A stretch of DNA of 64,000 nt. Source: Photobacterium lutimaris. Its GTDB lineage: Bacteria; Pseudomonadota; Gammaproteobacteria; Enterobacterales; Vibrionaceae. Below the pieces are notes generated by a model that did not search any database, had not been told where the DNA came from, and saw only the letters and a list, made by a program, of their open reading frames with translations. The position numbers were made by a program, and so were the translations under genes. Position 1 is the first letter of the stretch; each line of letters opens with the position of its first letter. Location: NCBI RefSeq assembly GCF_003025555.1, contig NZ_PYMH01000001.1:1116001-1180000 (forward strand), in the 5' to 3' direction. Shown here piece after piece: positions 35,551 through 44,811 of the stretch.

Positions 35551-35583
35551 TGAGGCGGCAACATTCGCCATGTTGCCGCCTCA
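35551..35583 (-). terminator. Strong hairpin after the DMT permease gene
   Basis: A 14-bp perfect stem TGAGGCGGCAACAT / ATGTTGCCGCCTCA with a 5-base loop, 22 bases after the stop codon. The U tract is poor, so it may act as a 3' stabiliser as well as a terminator. Confidence 0.65.
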
Positions 35584-35604
35584 AATAACCCATACACAGA
35601 TATA

Positions 35605-36498
35605 TTACTGTGAAAAACGCCTTGTCAGCCGTCTTAACACAAATGGTCCACCGCGGTATGTAAATAGTGCCAATAAAATCATCAAGCACCCTGCCAGCTT
35701 ATTGAATGGCATTGCTTCGGCATACCAAATTACACTGAGAATAACGGTCCAGACAGGCTCAAGGATCATAATAATCGCGGCATTGGCTGCGGTACTGTGT
35801 TTCTGCCCCATCGTCTGCATTACATAGCGTAAACTCGTCGCCACCAACATGCTCATTGTGAACCAGCCCCAGGTCGTTAAGCTGACCGACTCTGGCCATG
35901 TTTCAAACAACAGAGAAGCAATGCTTCCCATACAGCCAATGCTGAATAACTGCAAGCAGGTCAACAACAGCGTTGGGATCTGGCGAGCATATTTGCTGTT
36001 GAAGTTGAAGTGAACCGCCAGCATTACCGCCGCAGCCATGAACCACAACTGGCTAGACGATATTTGCCAGCCATTACCGCCACCTAAAGACAGCATCAGT
36101 AAACCAGCAAAAGCGATAGGTAACGCCAGCCAAAATGTTCTTGGAGGCTTGGCTTTGAACAACGGCCAAGCAATCAAAGGGACAAATAGCATGGATAGGC
36201 TCATGATAAATGCGCCTTCACCCAGTGTATCACTGACAGAAATGGCATGTATCCACAGCAATATCGCGCTACCAAGAATACAGCCGACCCCCAGTGCTTT
36301 GGGTATAACGGATTTTTCGACTTTCTTAATATCAGAAAAACAGAACAGCAATATACACAAAGAGGCGAGAATAAAGCGCAAGCCAATAAAACCAAAAGGC
36401 GGTAGCCCCTGAATTGCTTCTTTAGAGAAAATCCAGCCAGCTGCCGCCAAAATTGTGGTTGCGACCAATATTAAATCTGCACGGCGCTCAAAGTTCAT
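35605..36498 (-). CDS. EamA/DMT-superfamily permease
   Basis: 297 residues with about ten transmembrane helices in two EamA repeats (residues about 10-140 and 150-285). Family features include GLRFILASLCILLF in the first repeat and the STAANAAIIMILEPVWTVIL segment in the second, which contains the typical 'EP' kink. DMT permeases export or import amino acids, nucleosides or sugars; nothing fixes the substrate here. A GAGG site lies before the ATG. Orientation and position put it in the inositol cluster, downstream of the IolI-like gene. Confidence 0.85.
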   Translation of the reverse strand: MNFERRADLILVATTILAAAGWIFSKEAIQGLPPFGFIGLRFILASLCILLFCFSDIKKVEKSVIPKALGVGCILGSAILLWIHAISVSDTLGEGAFIMSLSMLFVPLIAWPLFKAKPPRTFWLALPIAFAGLLMLSLGGGNGWQISSSQLWFMAAAVMLAVHFNFNSKYARQIPTLLLTCLQLFSIGCMGSIASLLFETWPESVSLTTWGWFTMSMLVATSLRYVMQTMGQKHSTAANAAIIMILEPVWTVILSVIWYAEAMPFNKLAGCLMILLALFTYRGGPFVLRRLTRRFSQ

Positions 36499-36593
36499 GC
36501 TTAAGCCACCTCGTTAGAAGTAACATGCAGGAAGTAACAGCAATATAATTTCACATTTTATTCCAAATATAAGCCGCCAATCCCTGCCGCTTT

Positions 36594-37421
36594 TTAACGA
36601 ACTAATGCCTTCATCCCATTCAGCATTTTTTCTGCCACTTCATAATGGTCGTGCTCCCACATTTGATCATTGAGGAACTCGCCCGAGAAGAAACCGTCAT
36701 AACCTGTCTGTAGAAGTGCATCCACCCACTCTTGCATTGGGATATCACCTTCGCCAATGTAGACACCACGAAGATCTCTTTCATCAACCCATGGCTTCCC
36801 TATAGCAGGACGTTTGCCATCGGATAAATGAACATTATAAATCAGAGTTTTATCAACTTGGGAAATCTGCTCTAAGGTTGCACCGCGACATGCCCATAGG
36901 TGCCATGTATCCAATACGAAGCCAAAATTATCACGCCCAACTGCATCGAGCAATCGATAATAATCATCTAACGTTGCGATTGGCGTCCATGCAGCCCCTT
37001 CATACTGAAAACGAATACCGTACTCACGACCAATATCAGCAATAGTTCGGATATTTTTTGCCGTTAGCTGGATGTTATCCTCAGTACTAAAACCATTAAG
37101 GCTCTCAAAAGCATTAAGCTGAATGGTTGGGGCACCAATTTCTTTAGCAAAGCGACATAAGATTTCCGTTTCTTTAAATACACGCCGTTGTTCTTCTTTT
37201 GTGGTTGCTTCTACCCCACCAATGATATCAATTGCAGAAGGGGTAATATTGGCCGCATCAAGACGTGCTTTAAATTCCTCACCGGTAAAACCGGCATTAA
37301 TGTAACGCCACAATTTTTCGGTGTGAATTTCTAGACCTTGATAACCTGTTTCCTTCGCCAAACGAATATCAGACAGAATATTACTATGAAGCGAACACAT
37401 TCCATGAAGAGCAAAACGCAT
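36594..37421 (-). CDS. Xylose-isomerase-like TIM-barrel enzyme, IolI/IolE-like
   Basis: 275 residues of the sugar-phosphate isomerase/epimerase TIM-barrel family. Metal-ligand segments are ATIQLNAFES, RFQYEGAAWTP (Glu), FVLDTWHLW (Asp and His) and NVHLSDGKR (His). IolI interconverts keto-inositols so that D-chiro- or scyllo-derived intermediates can enter the pathway. The protein could alternatively be an inosose dehydratase-like enzyme. AAGGA stands before the ATG. It is 95 bases upstream of the DMT permease and 212 downstream of rpiR. Confidence 0.7.
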   Translation of the reverse strand: MRFALHGMCSLHSNILSDIRLAKETGYQGLEIHTEKLWRYINAGFTGEEFKARLDAANITPSAIDIIGGVEATTKEEQRRVFKETEILCRFAKEIGAPTIQLNAFESLNGFSTEDNIQLTAKNIRTIADIGREYGIRFQYEGAAWTPIATLDDYYRLLDAVGRDNFGFVLDTWHLWACRGATLEQISQVDKTLIYNVHLSDGKRPAIGKPWVDERDLRGVYIGEGDIPMQEWVDALLQTGYDGFFSGEFLNDQMWEHDHYEVAEKMLNGMKALVR

Positions 37422-37572
37422 TTTAAATCCTTATCGACATTAAATGCCGTGCATTGACGTTCCTAAGTGCTACGTAGATAACACCTTCCCAAATGAGAAA
37501 AATAAATTAAGCAGCGGTTCTATATTCAAGTAACTTTTATTTTGGACTAGCTAAAAAGTCACTTGGGTATCG

Positions 37573-37603
37573 GTAACCAAGTTATTTTAAATAACTTGGT
37601 TAC
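37573..37603. other. 31-base palindrome
   Basis: GTAACCAAGTTATTT and its exact reverse complement AAATAACTTGGTTAC flank a single central T. As RNA it would form a hairpin with about 13 bp. It lies between the IolI-like gene and the end of the second rpiR gene and lacks a U tract on either strand, so it could be a dyad operator or an mRNA 3' structure. Confidence 0.6.
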
Positions 37604-37633
37604 TCGTACTAACTATAAATGTCTCAAGAGATT

Positions 37634-38467
37634 TTATTTCACTTCTTGACACATTAAACTGACTGCCAGTGTTTGTGCCAGATACAGAGAACTACTGAGG
37701 GATCGGAAACCCATAATTTCGCCTTCCTGTACTTCAAAGCACACTTCCATTTTACTGCCTTGGGATGTCATCTGATTATCCGTAATCGCAACAATCGGCA
37801 CCCCCTTTTCAAACGCAGTATCAATCAAGCTACTGGTTTCAGGCGCATAAGGGCTGAAAGTAACAGTAATCAATACGTCCTTGTCATTCATTCGACGCGT
37901 CATCGGTGCCAGCATGCCACCGTGATCATCCAACAATACAACGTTATTGTCTGATTTCATCAGTGCATACCAGAGATAAAATGCTACCGGATAGGCTCGA
38001 CGCATGCCCTGAATGTAAATTGTCTCGGCCCCATCAAGCAAGCTCACTGCTCTTTCAAGCTTTTGCGGTGAAACAGACATTTGAAGCTGTTCCATCGCTT
38101 CAATATTGGCTTGTCCAAAGTCTTGGAAGATCGCCATCGGAGAGTCTTGGCTCACTTCTTCAGTTGCACGTGCTTTTTTGACTCGTTCGATATAATCCCG
38201 AGGGCGATTCAAATACTGGTCACGGAACAACGCCTGCATTGAGCTAAACCCAGAGTAGCCCATTGCATTTGAAAACCGACTCAGTGTAGATAAAGGAACA
38301 TTGGCCTGTTCTGCTATGGTTGCCATTGTTTCGACCGCTACCAGCATTGGCTGGGCCATCACAAAATCAGCAACCTGCTGTAGTCGCCCACTTAGGCTAT
38401 CGTATCGCTTAACAATAAGCTCACGCAGCGTATCTAAGTCAGCTGGTACTTGTTCTTCAACATCCAT
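37634..38467 (-). CDS. RpiR-family regulator, second copy
   Basis: 277 residues from ATG 38467, which follows GGGGAG. The helix-turn-helix region holds METMATIAEQANVPLSTLSRFSNAMGY in sequence (about 37-63); the SIS domain (about 125-255) has TIYIQGMRRAYPVAFYLWYA and TVTFSPYAPETSSLID. It is clearly paralogous to the RpiR at 30678, with the same SFSPYA/TFSPYA sugar loop. It sits at the 3' side of the aldolase gene on the same strand. It probably regulates cluster 2, perhaps answering a different inositol isomer or intermediate. Confidence 0.85.
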   Translation of the reverse strand: MDVEEQVPADLDTLRELIVKRYDSLSGRLQQVADFVMAQPMLVAVETMATIAEQANVPLSTLSRFSNAMGYSGFSSMQALFRDQYLNRPRDYIERVKKARATEEVSQDSPMAIFQDFGQANIEAMEQLQMSVSPQKLERAVSLLDGAETIYIQGMRRAYPVAFYLWYALMKSDNNVVLLDDHGGMLAPMTRRMNDKDVLITVTFSPYAPETSSLIDTAFEKGVPIVAITDNQMTSQGSKMEVCFEVQEGEIMGFRSLSSSLYLAQTLAVSLMCQEVK

Positions 38468-38542
38468 AATTGGCCGCTCCCCGCTCGAAAGCAATACTAC
38501 AAAATAAGAATACCTCAAGCGCCAAGCACTTGAGGCTATAGT

Positions 38543-39370
38543 TTATGATAATAATTCAAAGTTGCGAATAGCTTCTTCCTTCACAAAAGGCATTGCTTTT
38601 TGCATGAAGTAGATACGATCAAATTTTTGTGGCTCTGCATTCATAAAATCACGAAGGTTATGACCCAACGCTTGACGCAAGCAGGTGCCGATGTTGAACT
38701 TAGACACACGTGAACGCTTCAGCACTTCCATATCTTCGTCACGGATACCACTGGTACCATGTATTACCAACGGAATATCTACCATATTCGCAATACGATC
38801 TAAACGACCAAAATCAATCGTACATGTCGGCTCGGTCAATCTGTGTACGTTTCCCACCGAAATCGCGACACAATCAGCACCACTTTCTGTTGCAAAACGC
38901 GCGGCATCTTCCGGCTCGGTGTAGACCGATTTGATATGGTCACGGCCTTCATCATAAGGTACTGAGCCAATTTCGCCTTCAACCGATGCCCCCAGCGCAT
39001 GGGCAACATCGGCCACAGCACGGGTACGAGCGATATTTTCATCAAGCGATAACTGAGATCCATCGAACATCACTGAGCTGAATCCTGCCTTCAAGGCACG
39101 GTAAACAACCTCTTCGTCATAGGTATGATCGAGATGCAAACAAACCGATACAGAGCTATTGTGCGCCAGTGGCAATAACATCGCGGCGGCTGTCTCTACC
39201 CCATAGAAGTCGACCACATCTTTATTACAGGCCAGGATCACCGGCTTGTTAACCGTTTCTGCCGCTTCGACTACAGCACGGGCGTCTTCATAGCCGAACA
39301 CGTTAAAGCAAGGGACCGCGTAGTCTGATGCTGCTGCCTGAGGCAATAGGTCTTTCAAATTGACGAGCAT
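38543..39370 (-). CDS. iolJ: Class II aldolase, probable 6-phospho-5-dehydro-2-deoxygluconate aldolase
   Basis: 275 residues of the class II fructose-bisphosphate aldolase family. The zinc site includes HLDHTYD (His-x-x-His area, around 78-84), EGEIG and HGTSG (the usual HGGSG loop). In an iol cluster such an enzyme is IolJ, which splits 2-deoxy-5-keto-gluconate 6-phosphate into dihydroxyacetone phosphate and malonate semialdehyde. Cluster 1 instead carries a DUF2090 domain for this step. It starts 12 bases after iolB2, so the two are cotranscribed. Confidence 0.85.
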   Translation of the reverse strand: MLVNLKDLLPQAAASDYAVPCFNVFGYEDARAVVEAAETVNKPVILACNKDVVDFYGVETAAAMLLPLAHNSSVSVCLHLDHTYDEEVVYRALKAGFSSVMFDGSQLSLDENIARTRAVADVAHALGASVEGEIGSVPYDEGRDHIKSVYTEPEDAARFATESGADCVAISVGNVHRLTEPTCTIDFGRLDRIANMVDIPLVIHGTSGIRDEDMEVLKRSRVSKFNIGTCLRQALGHNLRDFMNAEPQKFDRIYFMQKAMPFVKEEAIRNFELLS

Positions 39371-39382
39371 ATCGCCCCCTCC

Positions 39383-40252
39383 TTATTTGAACTTGGCGAT
39401 CATATCCTTGATGCCAGGGATCGTTTCGACTTGGTACTCATGGTGCGGATCAAAGTGCTGGATCAGCGACTTTTCTGTTTTACCGACGATAATGGTGAAG
39501 TAGTACATTTCGTATCCCGGTGCCGCAACGCTTGGGTGGTAACCTTTATCGATAGCAATCACAGAGCCGGTACGCACGTGGTAAACCGGGCCAAAGTCGT
39601 CCTCATGCTCATACAAGAACTGGGCACCGAAGCCAAAATCTGGGTTGAAGCGGAACTGGTAGACTTCTTCATATAATGTTTCTTTACTGCCATCAGGCTT
39701 AACACGGTCTTCATCATGTTTGTGAGGAGGGAAACCCGACCAGCCTCCTGCACCGACAGTAAATAATTCACTAACAAGAAGGCGGCCACGGTTATCTGAA
39801 TTAGACTGACCCAATACGTGTTTGATCTTGCGGTGAGTTTTAGTGTCATCGGAACCGTACTGGACAATATCGACATTCTCTTCACGCACACAGAAAGGTT
39901 CTAGTGACTGTTCAAACTTACCACCAGCAATCATCACGTCAGCCGTATCGCTGACACAGTCAATGGTTGCCCTGTAACCCAGCGGGACATAGACCGCTTC
40001 TGGGTTGCCATCCCACACTGATTTACGCTTACCGATGTTGTCGTAAACGTCGGTTTTTTCACCGTTGGTCACGGTAATTGAACAGGTGCCGCCAGCAAGG
40101 ACAATGACAGATTCATAGCCTTCAACGATATGCTGGTGCTGCTCACCTTGCGACAGGCGAACCTGATTAAAATAACACAACGGTGTGACGTCATCGTTTA
40201 CATCAACGATTGGCTGGTTCTTATTATCAAATGGTGGGATATGCTTGCCCAT
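39383..40252 (-). CDS. iolB: 5-deoxy-glucuronate isomerase, second copy
   Basis: 289 residues, IolB family. The cupin metal motif is GFPPHKHDEDR, and SVIAIDKGYHPSVAAPGYEMYYFTI occurs in pieces near the C-terminus. GAGGAGA precedes the ATG by seven bases. It is separated from iolC2 upstream by a terminator, so it may also have its own promoter in the 180-base gap. It is followed after 12 bases by the aldolase gene. Confidence 0.92.
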   Translation of the reverse strand: MGKHIPPFDNKNQPIVDVNDDVTPLCYFNQVRLSQGEQHQHIVEGYESVIVLAGGTCSITVTNGEKTDVYDNIGKRKSVWDGNPEAVYVPLGYRATIDCVSDTADVMIAGGKFEQSLEPFCVREENVDIVQYGSDDTKTHRKIKHVLGQSNSDNRGRLLVSELFTVGAGGWSGFPPHKHDEDRVKPDGSKETLYEEVYQFRFNPDFGFGAQFLYEHEDDFGPVYHVRTGSVIAIDKGYHPSVAAPGYEMYYFTIIVGKTEKSLIQHFDPHHEYQVETIPGIKDMIAKFK

Positions 40253-40329
40253 AGTACTTTCTCCTCACTGCCTGTTTTATCAACTGTCACTTTCGAGCGC
40301 AGTGTTTTATCTGTCTAAATTGTCGTAAT

Positions 40330-40394
40330 AAAAAAGCCGGACCTCGATGGTTTGTACCCTTTCTAGACGTATCCAGTTTAAATACTGGCCCGGC
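40330..40394 (-). terminator. Structured terminator between iolC2 and iolB2
   Basis: On the minus strand GCCGGGCC pairs with GGTCCGGC (one G-U) and runs into six Ts (40335-40330). The 43-base loop contains its own hairpin CCAGT-ATTTAA-ACTGG. It stands 40 bases after the iolC2 stop codon. Confidence 0.7.
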
Positions 40395-40404
40395 GGACCT
40401 AATT

Positions 40405-40448
40405 GCCTTTAATCACTTCGTCCGGAGGTGACTATTAAAGGCTTTTTT
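40405..40448 (+). terminator. Plus-strand terminator-like hairpin overlapping the iolC2 stop
   Basis: GCCTTTAAT (40405-40413) pairs perfectly with ATTAAAGGC (40434-40442) and is followed by TTTTTT on the plus strand (40443-40448). It would end transcription that is antisense to iolC2; no plus-strand gene lies upstream. Read on the minus strand the same stem includes the iolC2 stop codon but has no U tract. Confidence 0.55.
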
Positions 40449-41430
40449 CTCTGGTCTCAATAAAATCAAATAATTGTTCTTTGGTTGGCATTGCTTCAGT
40501 ACAGCTATTGCCACTGACATTAATCGCCGCTGCTGCTGTGCCATGCTTGACGCCGTCTTCTAACTCGCCACCATTGGCCAGTGTCCAAATAAGGCCACCA
40601 GCAAATGAATCGCCAGAGCCGAATGGCTTCTGCACATCGACACGGAAGATCCCCTGTTGGAATTTATGACCATCGCGGCAATACACTTTCGATCCGAACT
40701 CACCGGCTTTAACCACCACCACCTGGGTGTTTGAACGGAGGAAGCGATCTGCGGTTGCATCGTCGTCGGTATTACCCGGTGCCAACACGGTTTCCATCAT
40801 GTCGAACTCTTCGCGGTTACCGATCACGATATCCGACAGCCCTGCTGCAATACCGTAGTAAATAGAGGCATCGACATCGGTACGCCATGAATAGGGGCGG
40901 TAATCAACATCCAGTACGACGAGCGTGTTGCTGCGGCGTGCATGCTCCATTGCGATAAGCGTTGCTTCACGGCTCGGGCTTTCTGAAAGCGCCGTACCGG
41001 TTACTACCAACACCTTGGCATTGGCAATATACTCTGGGTCGACTTGCTCTGGCTTGATGGTCAAATCAGAGGCGTTGTTGCGGTAGATCAGTACCGTACA
41101 ATCGCTTGGTTTCATCTCGGTAAATGCCACTGAGGTGCGTGATCCCGAGCTATCTGTCATCATGCCGTCTAGGTTGATCCCCTGACCTGACATGTATTGC
41201 TTAACGTAGCCACCGAATGCATCATCTGCGACACAACCAATAAACCCGACGTTGCCGCCTAGCTTACTGATAGCGACTGCAATATTCGCTGCCGAGCCAC
41301 CGACGAACTTATTAAAACCTGAAATATCAGCCATATCTGTGTTTGATTCACGGGCGTAAAGATCGACGCCCGCACGTCCCAACACGATGGCATCCAGCTT
41401 ACGATCTTGCTGAAGTGCAATCTTTGTCAT
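40435..41430 (-). CDS. iolC: 5-dehydro-2-deoxygluconokinase, stand-alone copy
   Basis: 331-residue PfkB-family kinase without the DUF2090 domain found in cluster 1. Marks: LGRAGVDLYARESNTDMADI, KFVGGSAANIAVAI and VQKPFGSGDSFAGGLIW, whose GSGD aspartate is the catalytic base. The ATG at 41430 is spaced properly from AGGA; the ATG six bases before it abuts the site. It is 11 bases after the dehydrogenase gene. The matching aldolase activity is supplied by the separate IolJ-like gene. Confidence 0.92.
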   Translation of the reverse strand: MTKIALQQDRKLDAIVLGRAGVDLYARESNTDMADISGFNKFVGGSAANIAVAISKLGGNVGFIGCVADDAFGGYVKQYMSGQGINLDGMMTDSSGSRTSVAFTEMKPSDCTVLIYRNNASDLTIKPEQVDPEYIANAKVLVVTGTALSESPSREATLIAMEHARRSNTLVVLDVDYRPYSWRTDVDASIYYGIAAGLSDIVIGNREEFDMMETVLAPGNTDDDATADRFLRSNTQVVVVKAGEFGSKVYCRDGHKFQQGIFRVDVQKPFGSGDSFAGGLIWTLANGGELEDGVKHGTAAAAINVSGNSCTEAMPTKEQLFDFIETREKSL

Positions 41431-41441
41431 CGTCATTCCTA

Positions 41442-42617
41442 CTACTTGTATTCAACCCATGCGGCGTTTTGGTCTGCTGACTCAACGCATTTTTCACACA
41501 GGCGTACACCTTCGATACCGGCATCAATTCCTGGGAACCAAATACCCGCTAGTGCCTCTTGGTCATCACGGTCAGCCGCATCAAACGCCAATGCGAAGCG
41601 GTGGTAAAGGTTTGCCCAAGATTCAAAGTAGCCTTCTGCATGACCACCGCCAACACGGTTTGATGCCACACCCGGCGCATCTTGGTGTAAATAGCCCATG
41701 CCGCGCTCTAGTACGCGAGCTGGCTCACCCTGTACTTCGAAACGAAGCTGGTTTGGTTGCTCATCCCACCATTCGATAGACGCTTTTGAGCCGACGATAC
41801 GGATCTTCTGCTGGTGCATAGAGCCTGCGTTCACCGCTGATGCCCAAAGGGTACCAACAGCACCGCCTTTAAATTCCATCATTACGTGGGCATTATCTTC
41901 TAGCGGCGTGCGCGACTTAATGAAGCTCTGGCGCATACAAGATAGACGGTCAACTTCAAGACCAGTCATCACTTCGCACAGGTAGAATGCGTGAGTGCCG
42001 ATATCACCCAGCACATACGTTGGGCCAGAAACCTCAGGGCTTACACGCCACTTCAGACCAGGATCGTTCAGTTCGTACTCTTCGTTGTGGAAGCCGTGGG
42101 CAAACTGCATGTTGATTACGCGGATGTCACCTAGGTCGCCACGCTGAACCATTTCACGCGCCTGCTGAACCATTGGGAAACCGCTATAGCCATACATCAC
42201 GCCAATAACACGGTTGTTTGTCGTCGCAATGGCTTTGAGCTCTTCGGCTTCTTCCGTGGTGAAAGTAATTGGCTTTTCGCATACCACGTGCAGATTAGCT
42301 TCCAGCGCTGCCTTACAGATTTCGTAGTGGGTCGAGTTAGGTGTGGCGATAGACACAGCTTGGATACCATCTTCACGCTGTGCTTCTTGCTCGAACATCT
42401 CTTTGTAATTGGCGTAGCAACGGTCGCCTTCAAGGCCAAGGTTGTTACCGAAGTCACGGCAGCGCTCAGGATCAAGATCAAAAGCACCGGCTACCAACTT
42501 GAACAATCCATCACGCTGCGCTGCGTTACGGTGCGAGTAACCAATCTGGCTCCCACGGCCGCCGCCTACCATTGCCCAACGGATAGGTTGATCAAAATGA
42601 CGTTCTTCATTAAACAT
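41442..42617 (-). CDS. Gfo/Idh/MocA oxidoreductase, probable inositol-isomer dehydrogenase
   Basis: 391 residues. The Rossmann motif is GGGRGSQIGYSHRNAA (18-33), unlike the short GAGRIG of IolG, and the EKP motif is CEKPITFT. The C-terminal domain is longer, with DIGTHAFYLCEVMTG and GGGHAEGYFESW. Similar long members in inositol clusters act on scyllo-inositol, inosose or related polyols, so it could widen the range of isomers used. AAGGAG lies before the ATG. It is the gene before iolC2 and 188 bases after iolD2. Confidence 0.8.
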   Translation of the reverse strand: MFNEERHFDQPIRWAMVGGGRGSQIGYSHRNAAQRDGLFKLVAGAFDLDPERCRDFGNNLGLEGDRCYANYKEMFEQEAQREDGIQAVSIATPNSTHYEICKAALEANLHVVCEKPITFTTEEAEELKAIATTNNRVIGVMYGYSGFPMVQQAREMVQRGDLGDIRVINMQFAHGFHNEEYELNDPGLKWRVSPEVSGPTYVLGDIGTHAFYLCEVMTGLEVDRLSCMRQSFIKSRTPLEDNAHVMMEFKGGAVGTLWASAVNAGSMHQQKIRIVGSKASIEWWDEQPNQLRFEVQGEPARVLERGMGYLHQDAPGVASNRVGGGHAEGYFESWANLYHRFALAFDAADRDDQEALAGIWFPGIDAGIEGVRLCEKCVESADQNAAWVEYK

Positions 42618-42805
42618 GGCTTCACTCCTTGTCAGGTATCCCCACTACTTTTTGAGAGAGACCCGCGTTTCAGATATTGGAAATAGTATGTTCTTGTTTA
42701 CTGAGTTCTTGTTTACAAAGTTTTTATTCTCAGAGGCTCTCAGCGATAAGAGCCTCTTGGTTAATAAATTCTCATTCGAGAGTGACTCGGTTTGTCACCT
42801 AGACC

Positions 42806-44677
42806 TTAAACACCGCGTCTTTGAGTTGCTCGCCCTTCCTCCCAGTCAGCGACTTTCTTCGCCGTCTCTTCGTTACGGGTCACTTCAGGCAGACCGACTT
42901 CCCACCAGCAGTCACACTTAGACCATGCCGCAGGAGAGACCGGGTCGATATCAACCACAATCACATAAGTACGGTCGGCTTCTTTGGCGCGGGCAAAGGC
43001 AGCATCGAACTCGTCGACAGAAGTGAGTTTTTCAGAAATCGCACCTTGTGCTTCGGCATGCTTGGCAAAGTCAACGCGGGCCAACTCGCCATCTGGACGG
43101 CGGCAATCTTCAAGCAGGTTGTTGAACGACTCGTTACCAGTGTTGTTCTGTAGTTTGTTGATCACCGCGAAGCCGCCGTTGTCACACACCACCACAATCA
43201 TCTTGTGACCCGTCAGTACCGATGAGTAAATGTCTGAGTTCTGGATCAGGTATGAACCGTCACCCACCAGCACGACAACATCGTTGTCTGGATTGGCAAT
43301 TTTTGCCCCCCAGCCTCCAGCAATTTCATAGCCCATGCACGAGTAGCCGAAATCGATATCGAACTTACCAATTTGGTAGTTCTGCCAGTTCATGGACAGC
43401 TCAGCCGGCAGACCACCCGCTGCTGTTAGTACGGTATCGCCTTTCTCCATCGACGTGTTCAGTTTGCCGATCACTTCCGCGTAAGATGACATGCCCGGTA
43501 GCAGATCACCTTCTTGTGGGTGGGTGCGGCGATGTACCAGCGCTTTCCACTCATCGGCTTCTGTTTTGGCTTTTACCGACCACTCATCACCCGAGCGCCA
43601 GTCACCAAGCAATGTCGATAGCTTCGTCATCGAGCTTTTCGCATCACCCAGTACTGGGTATGACATGTGCTTGATGGCATCGAACTTCGCCACGTTGATG
43701 CTGACCAGCTTCATTTCTGGGTTCTTAAATACTGTCCAAGAGCCAGTAGTAAAATCTTGTAGGCGGGTACCGATAGCCAGTACTACGTCAGCTTCATTGG
43801 CCATATGGTTAGCAGAGTCTGAACCGGTGACACCGATTGGGCCTGCGTTCAATGGGTTGTCTTGCAACATAGTGGCACGGCCAGCAATGGTCTCGACCAC
43901 TGGGATATTGTGCTTGTCCGCGAAGTCTGCCAGCTCGTCAGTCGCTAGCGAGTAGTGAACACCACCACCTGAAATGATCAGTGGTTTCTTCGCTTGCATT
44001 AGGATTTCTTTCGCTTCTTCCAGAACGATCATTTCTGGCTCTGGACGACGAATACGGTGTGTTTTTTCAGCAAAAAAGACTTCAGGGAAGTCGTAAGCAA
44101 CGCCTTGGATATCTTGCGGCAAACCGAGGAATACCGGACCACATGTTGCTGGATCCAGCATGGTATCGAGTGCTTGCGGCAATGTGTGCATCAGCTGAGA
44201 TGGTGATAGCACGCGATCCCAGTAACGCGTTAGCGGCTTGAATGCATCATTGGATGTGACAGACGGATCTTCGAAGTTCTCCGGCTGCTGCAAAACAGGG
44301 TCTGGCAGGCGGCTAACATAGGCATCACCGGCAATAAGTAGCAGAGGCAGACGGTTGGTGTGCGCGATACCGGCAGCAGTCACCATATTGGTTGCGCCAG
44401 GGCCAATAGAGCTGGTTGCAATACCGATACGGCGACGCTGATTAGCCTTGGCGTAAGCAATCGCCGCTGTTGCCATCGACTGTTCGTTCTGACCACGCCA
44501 AGTAGGAATTTTGTCTTCAATATTCTTTAGCTGCTGACCGAAACACGTCACATTACCGTGACCGAAAATCGCAAAGGCGGCACCAAAAAGCTGTTCTTTT
44601 TTTCCATTAATCTCAATCATTTGTGCTGCAAGGTACTTGGCAAGTGCTTCAGCAACGGTCAGGCGTACAGTATTCAT
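42806..44677 (-). CDS. iolD: 3D-(3,5/4)-trihydroxycyclohexane-1,2-dione hydrolase, second copy
   Basis: 623-residue ThDP enzyme, paralogous to the copy at 9075. Conserved parts are RGQNEQSMATAAIAYAKA (catalytic glutamate region), GCMGYEIAGGWGAK preceded by FDIDFGYS, and the ThDP motif starting GDGSYLIQNSDIYSSV. Differences are spread along the whole length, so the two copies are old paralogs or come from separate sources. CGAGGAAG precedes the ATG. A 19-base dyad TTTTTCGATATTCGAAAAA (44689-44707) lies just upstream of the ribosome site. Confidence 0.93.
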   Translation of the reverse strand: MNTVRLTVAEALAKYLAAQMIEINGKKEQLFGAAFAIFGHGNVTCFGQQLKNIEDKIPTWRGQNEQSMATAAIAYAKANQRRRIGIATSSIGPGATNMVTAAGIAHTNRLPLLLIAGDAYVSRLPDPVLQQPENFEDPSVTSNDAFKPLTRYWDRVLSPSQLMHTLPQALDTMLDPATCGPVFLGLPQDIQGVAYDFPEVFFAEKTHRIRRPEPEMIVLEEAKEILMQAKKPLIISGGGVHYSLATDELADFADKHNIPVVETIAGRATMLQDNPLNAGPIGVTGSDSANHMANEADVVLAIGTRLQDFTTGSWTVFKNPEMKLVSINVAKFDAIKHMSYPVLGDAKSSMTKLSTLLGDWRSGDEWSVKAKTEADEWKALVHRRTHPQEGDLLPGMSSYAEVIGKLNTSMEKGDTVLTAAGGLPAELSMNWQNYQIGKFDIDFGYSCMGYEIAGGWGAKIANPDNDVVVLVGDGSYLIQNSDIYSSVLTGHKMIVVVCDNGGFAVINKLQNNTGNESFNNLLEDCRRPDGELARVDFAKHAEAQGAISEKLTSVDEFDAAFARAKEADRTYVIVVDIDPVSPAAWSKCDCWWEVGLPEVTRNEETAKKVADWEEGRATQRRGV

Positions 44678-44771
44678 TGTCTTCCTCGTTTTTCGATATT
44701 CGAAAAATGTCTTCCTTTATTCACTGCAAATCTTGTTCATCGTTCTTACTGTGTGATTTGCGGTGAGATGT

Positions 44772-44796
44772 TAAGGGGGCCTAGCCTGCCCCCTTA
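44772..44796. other. Intercistronic hairpin between iolE2 and iolD2
   Basis: TAAGGGGGC (44772-44780) pairs perfectly with GCCCCCTTA (44788-44796). It lies 16 bases after the iolE2 stop and has no U tract on the minus strand, so it looks like an mRNA-stabilising or attenuating element. Confidence 0.6.
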
Positions 44797-44811
44797 CCCT
44801 TTTGCCTAAAC

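Noticed and set aside
40405..40448. Riboswitch in the iolC2-iolB2 gap
   Set aside because: The stems are explained by two opposed terminators and no known aptamer pattern is visible.
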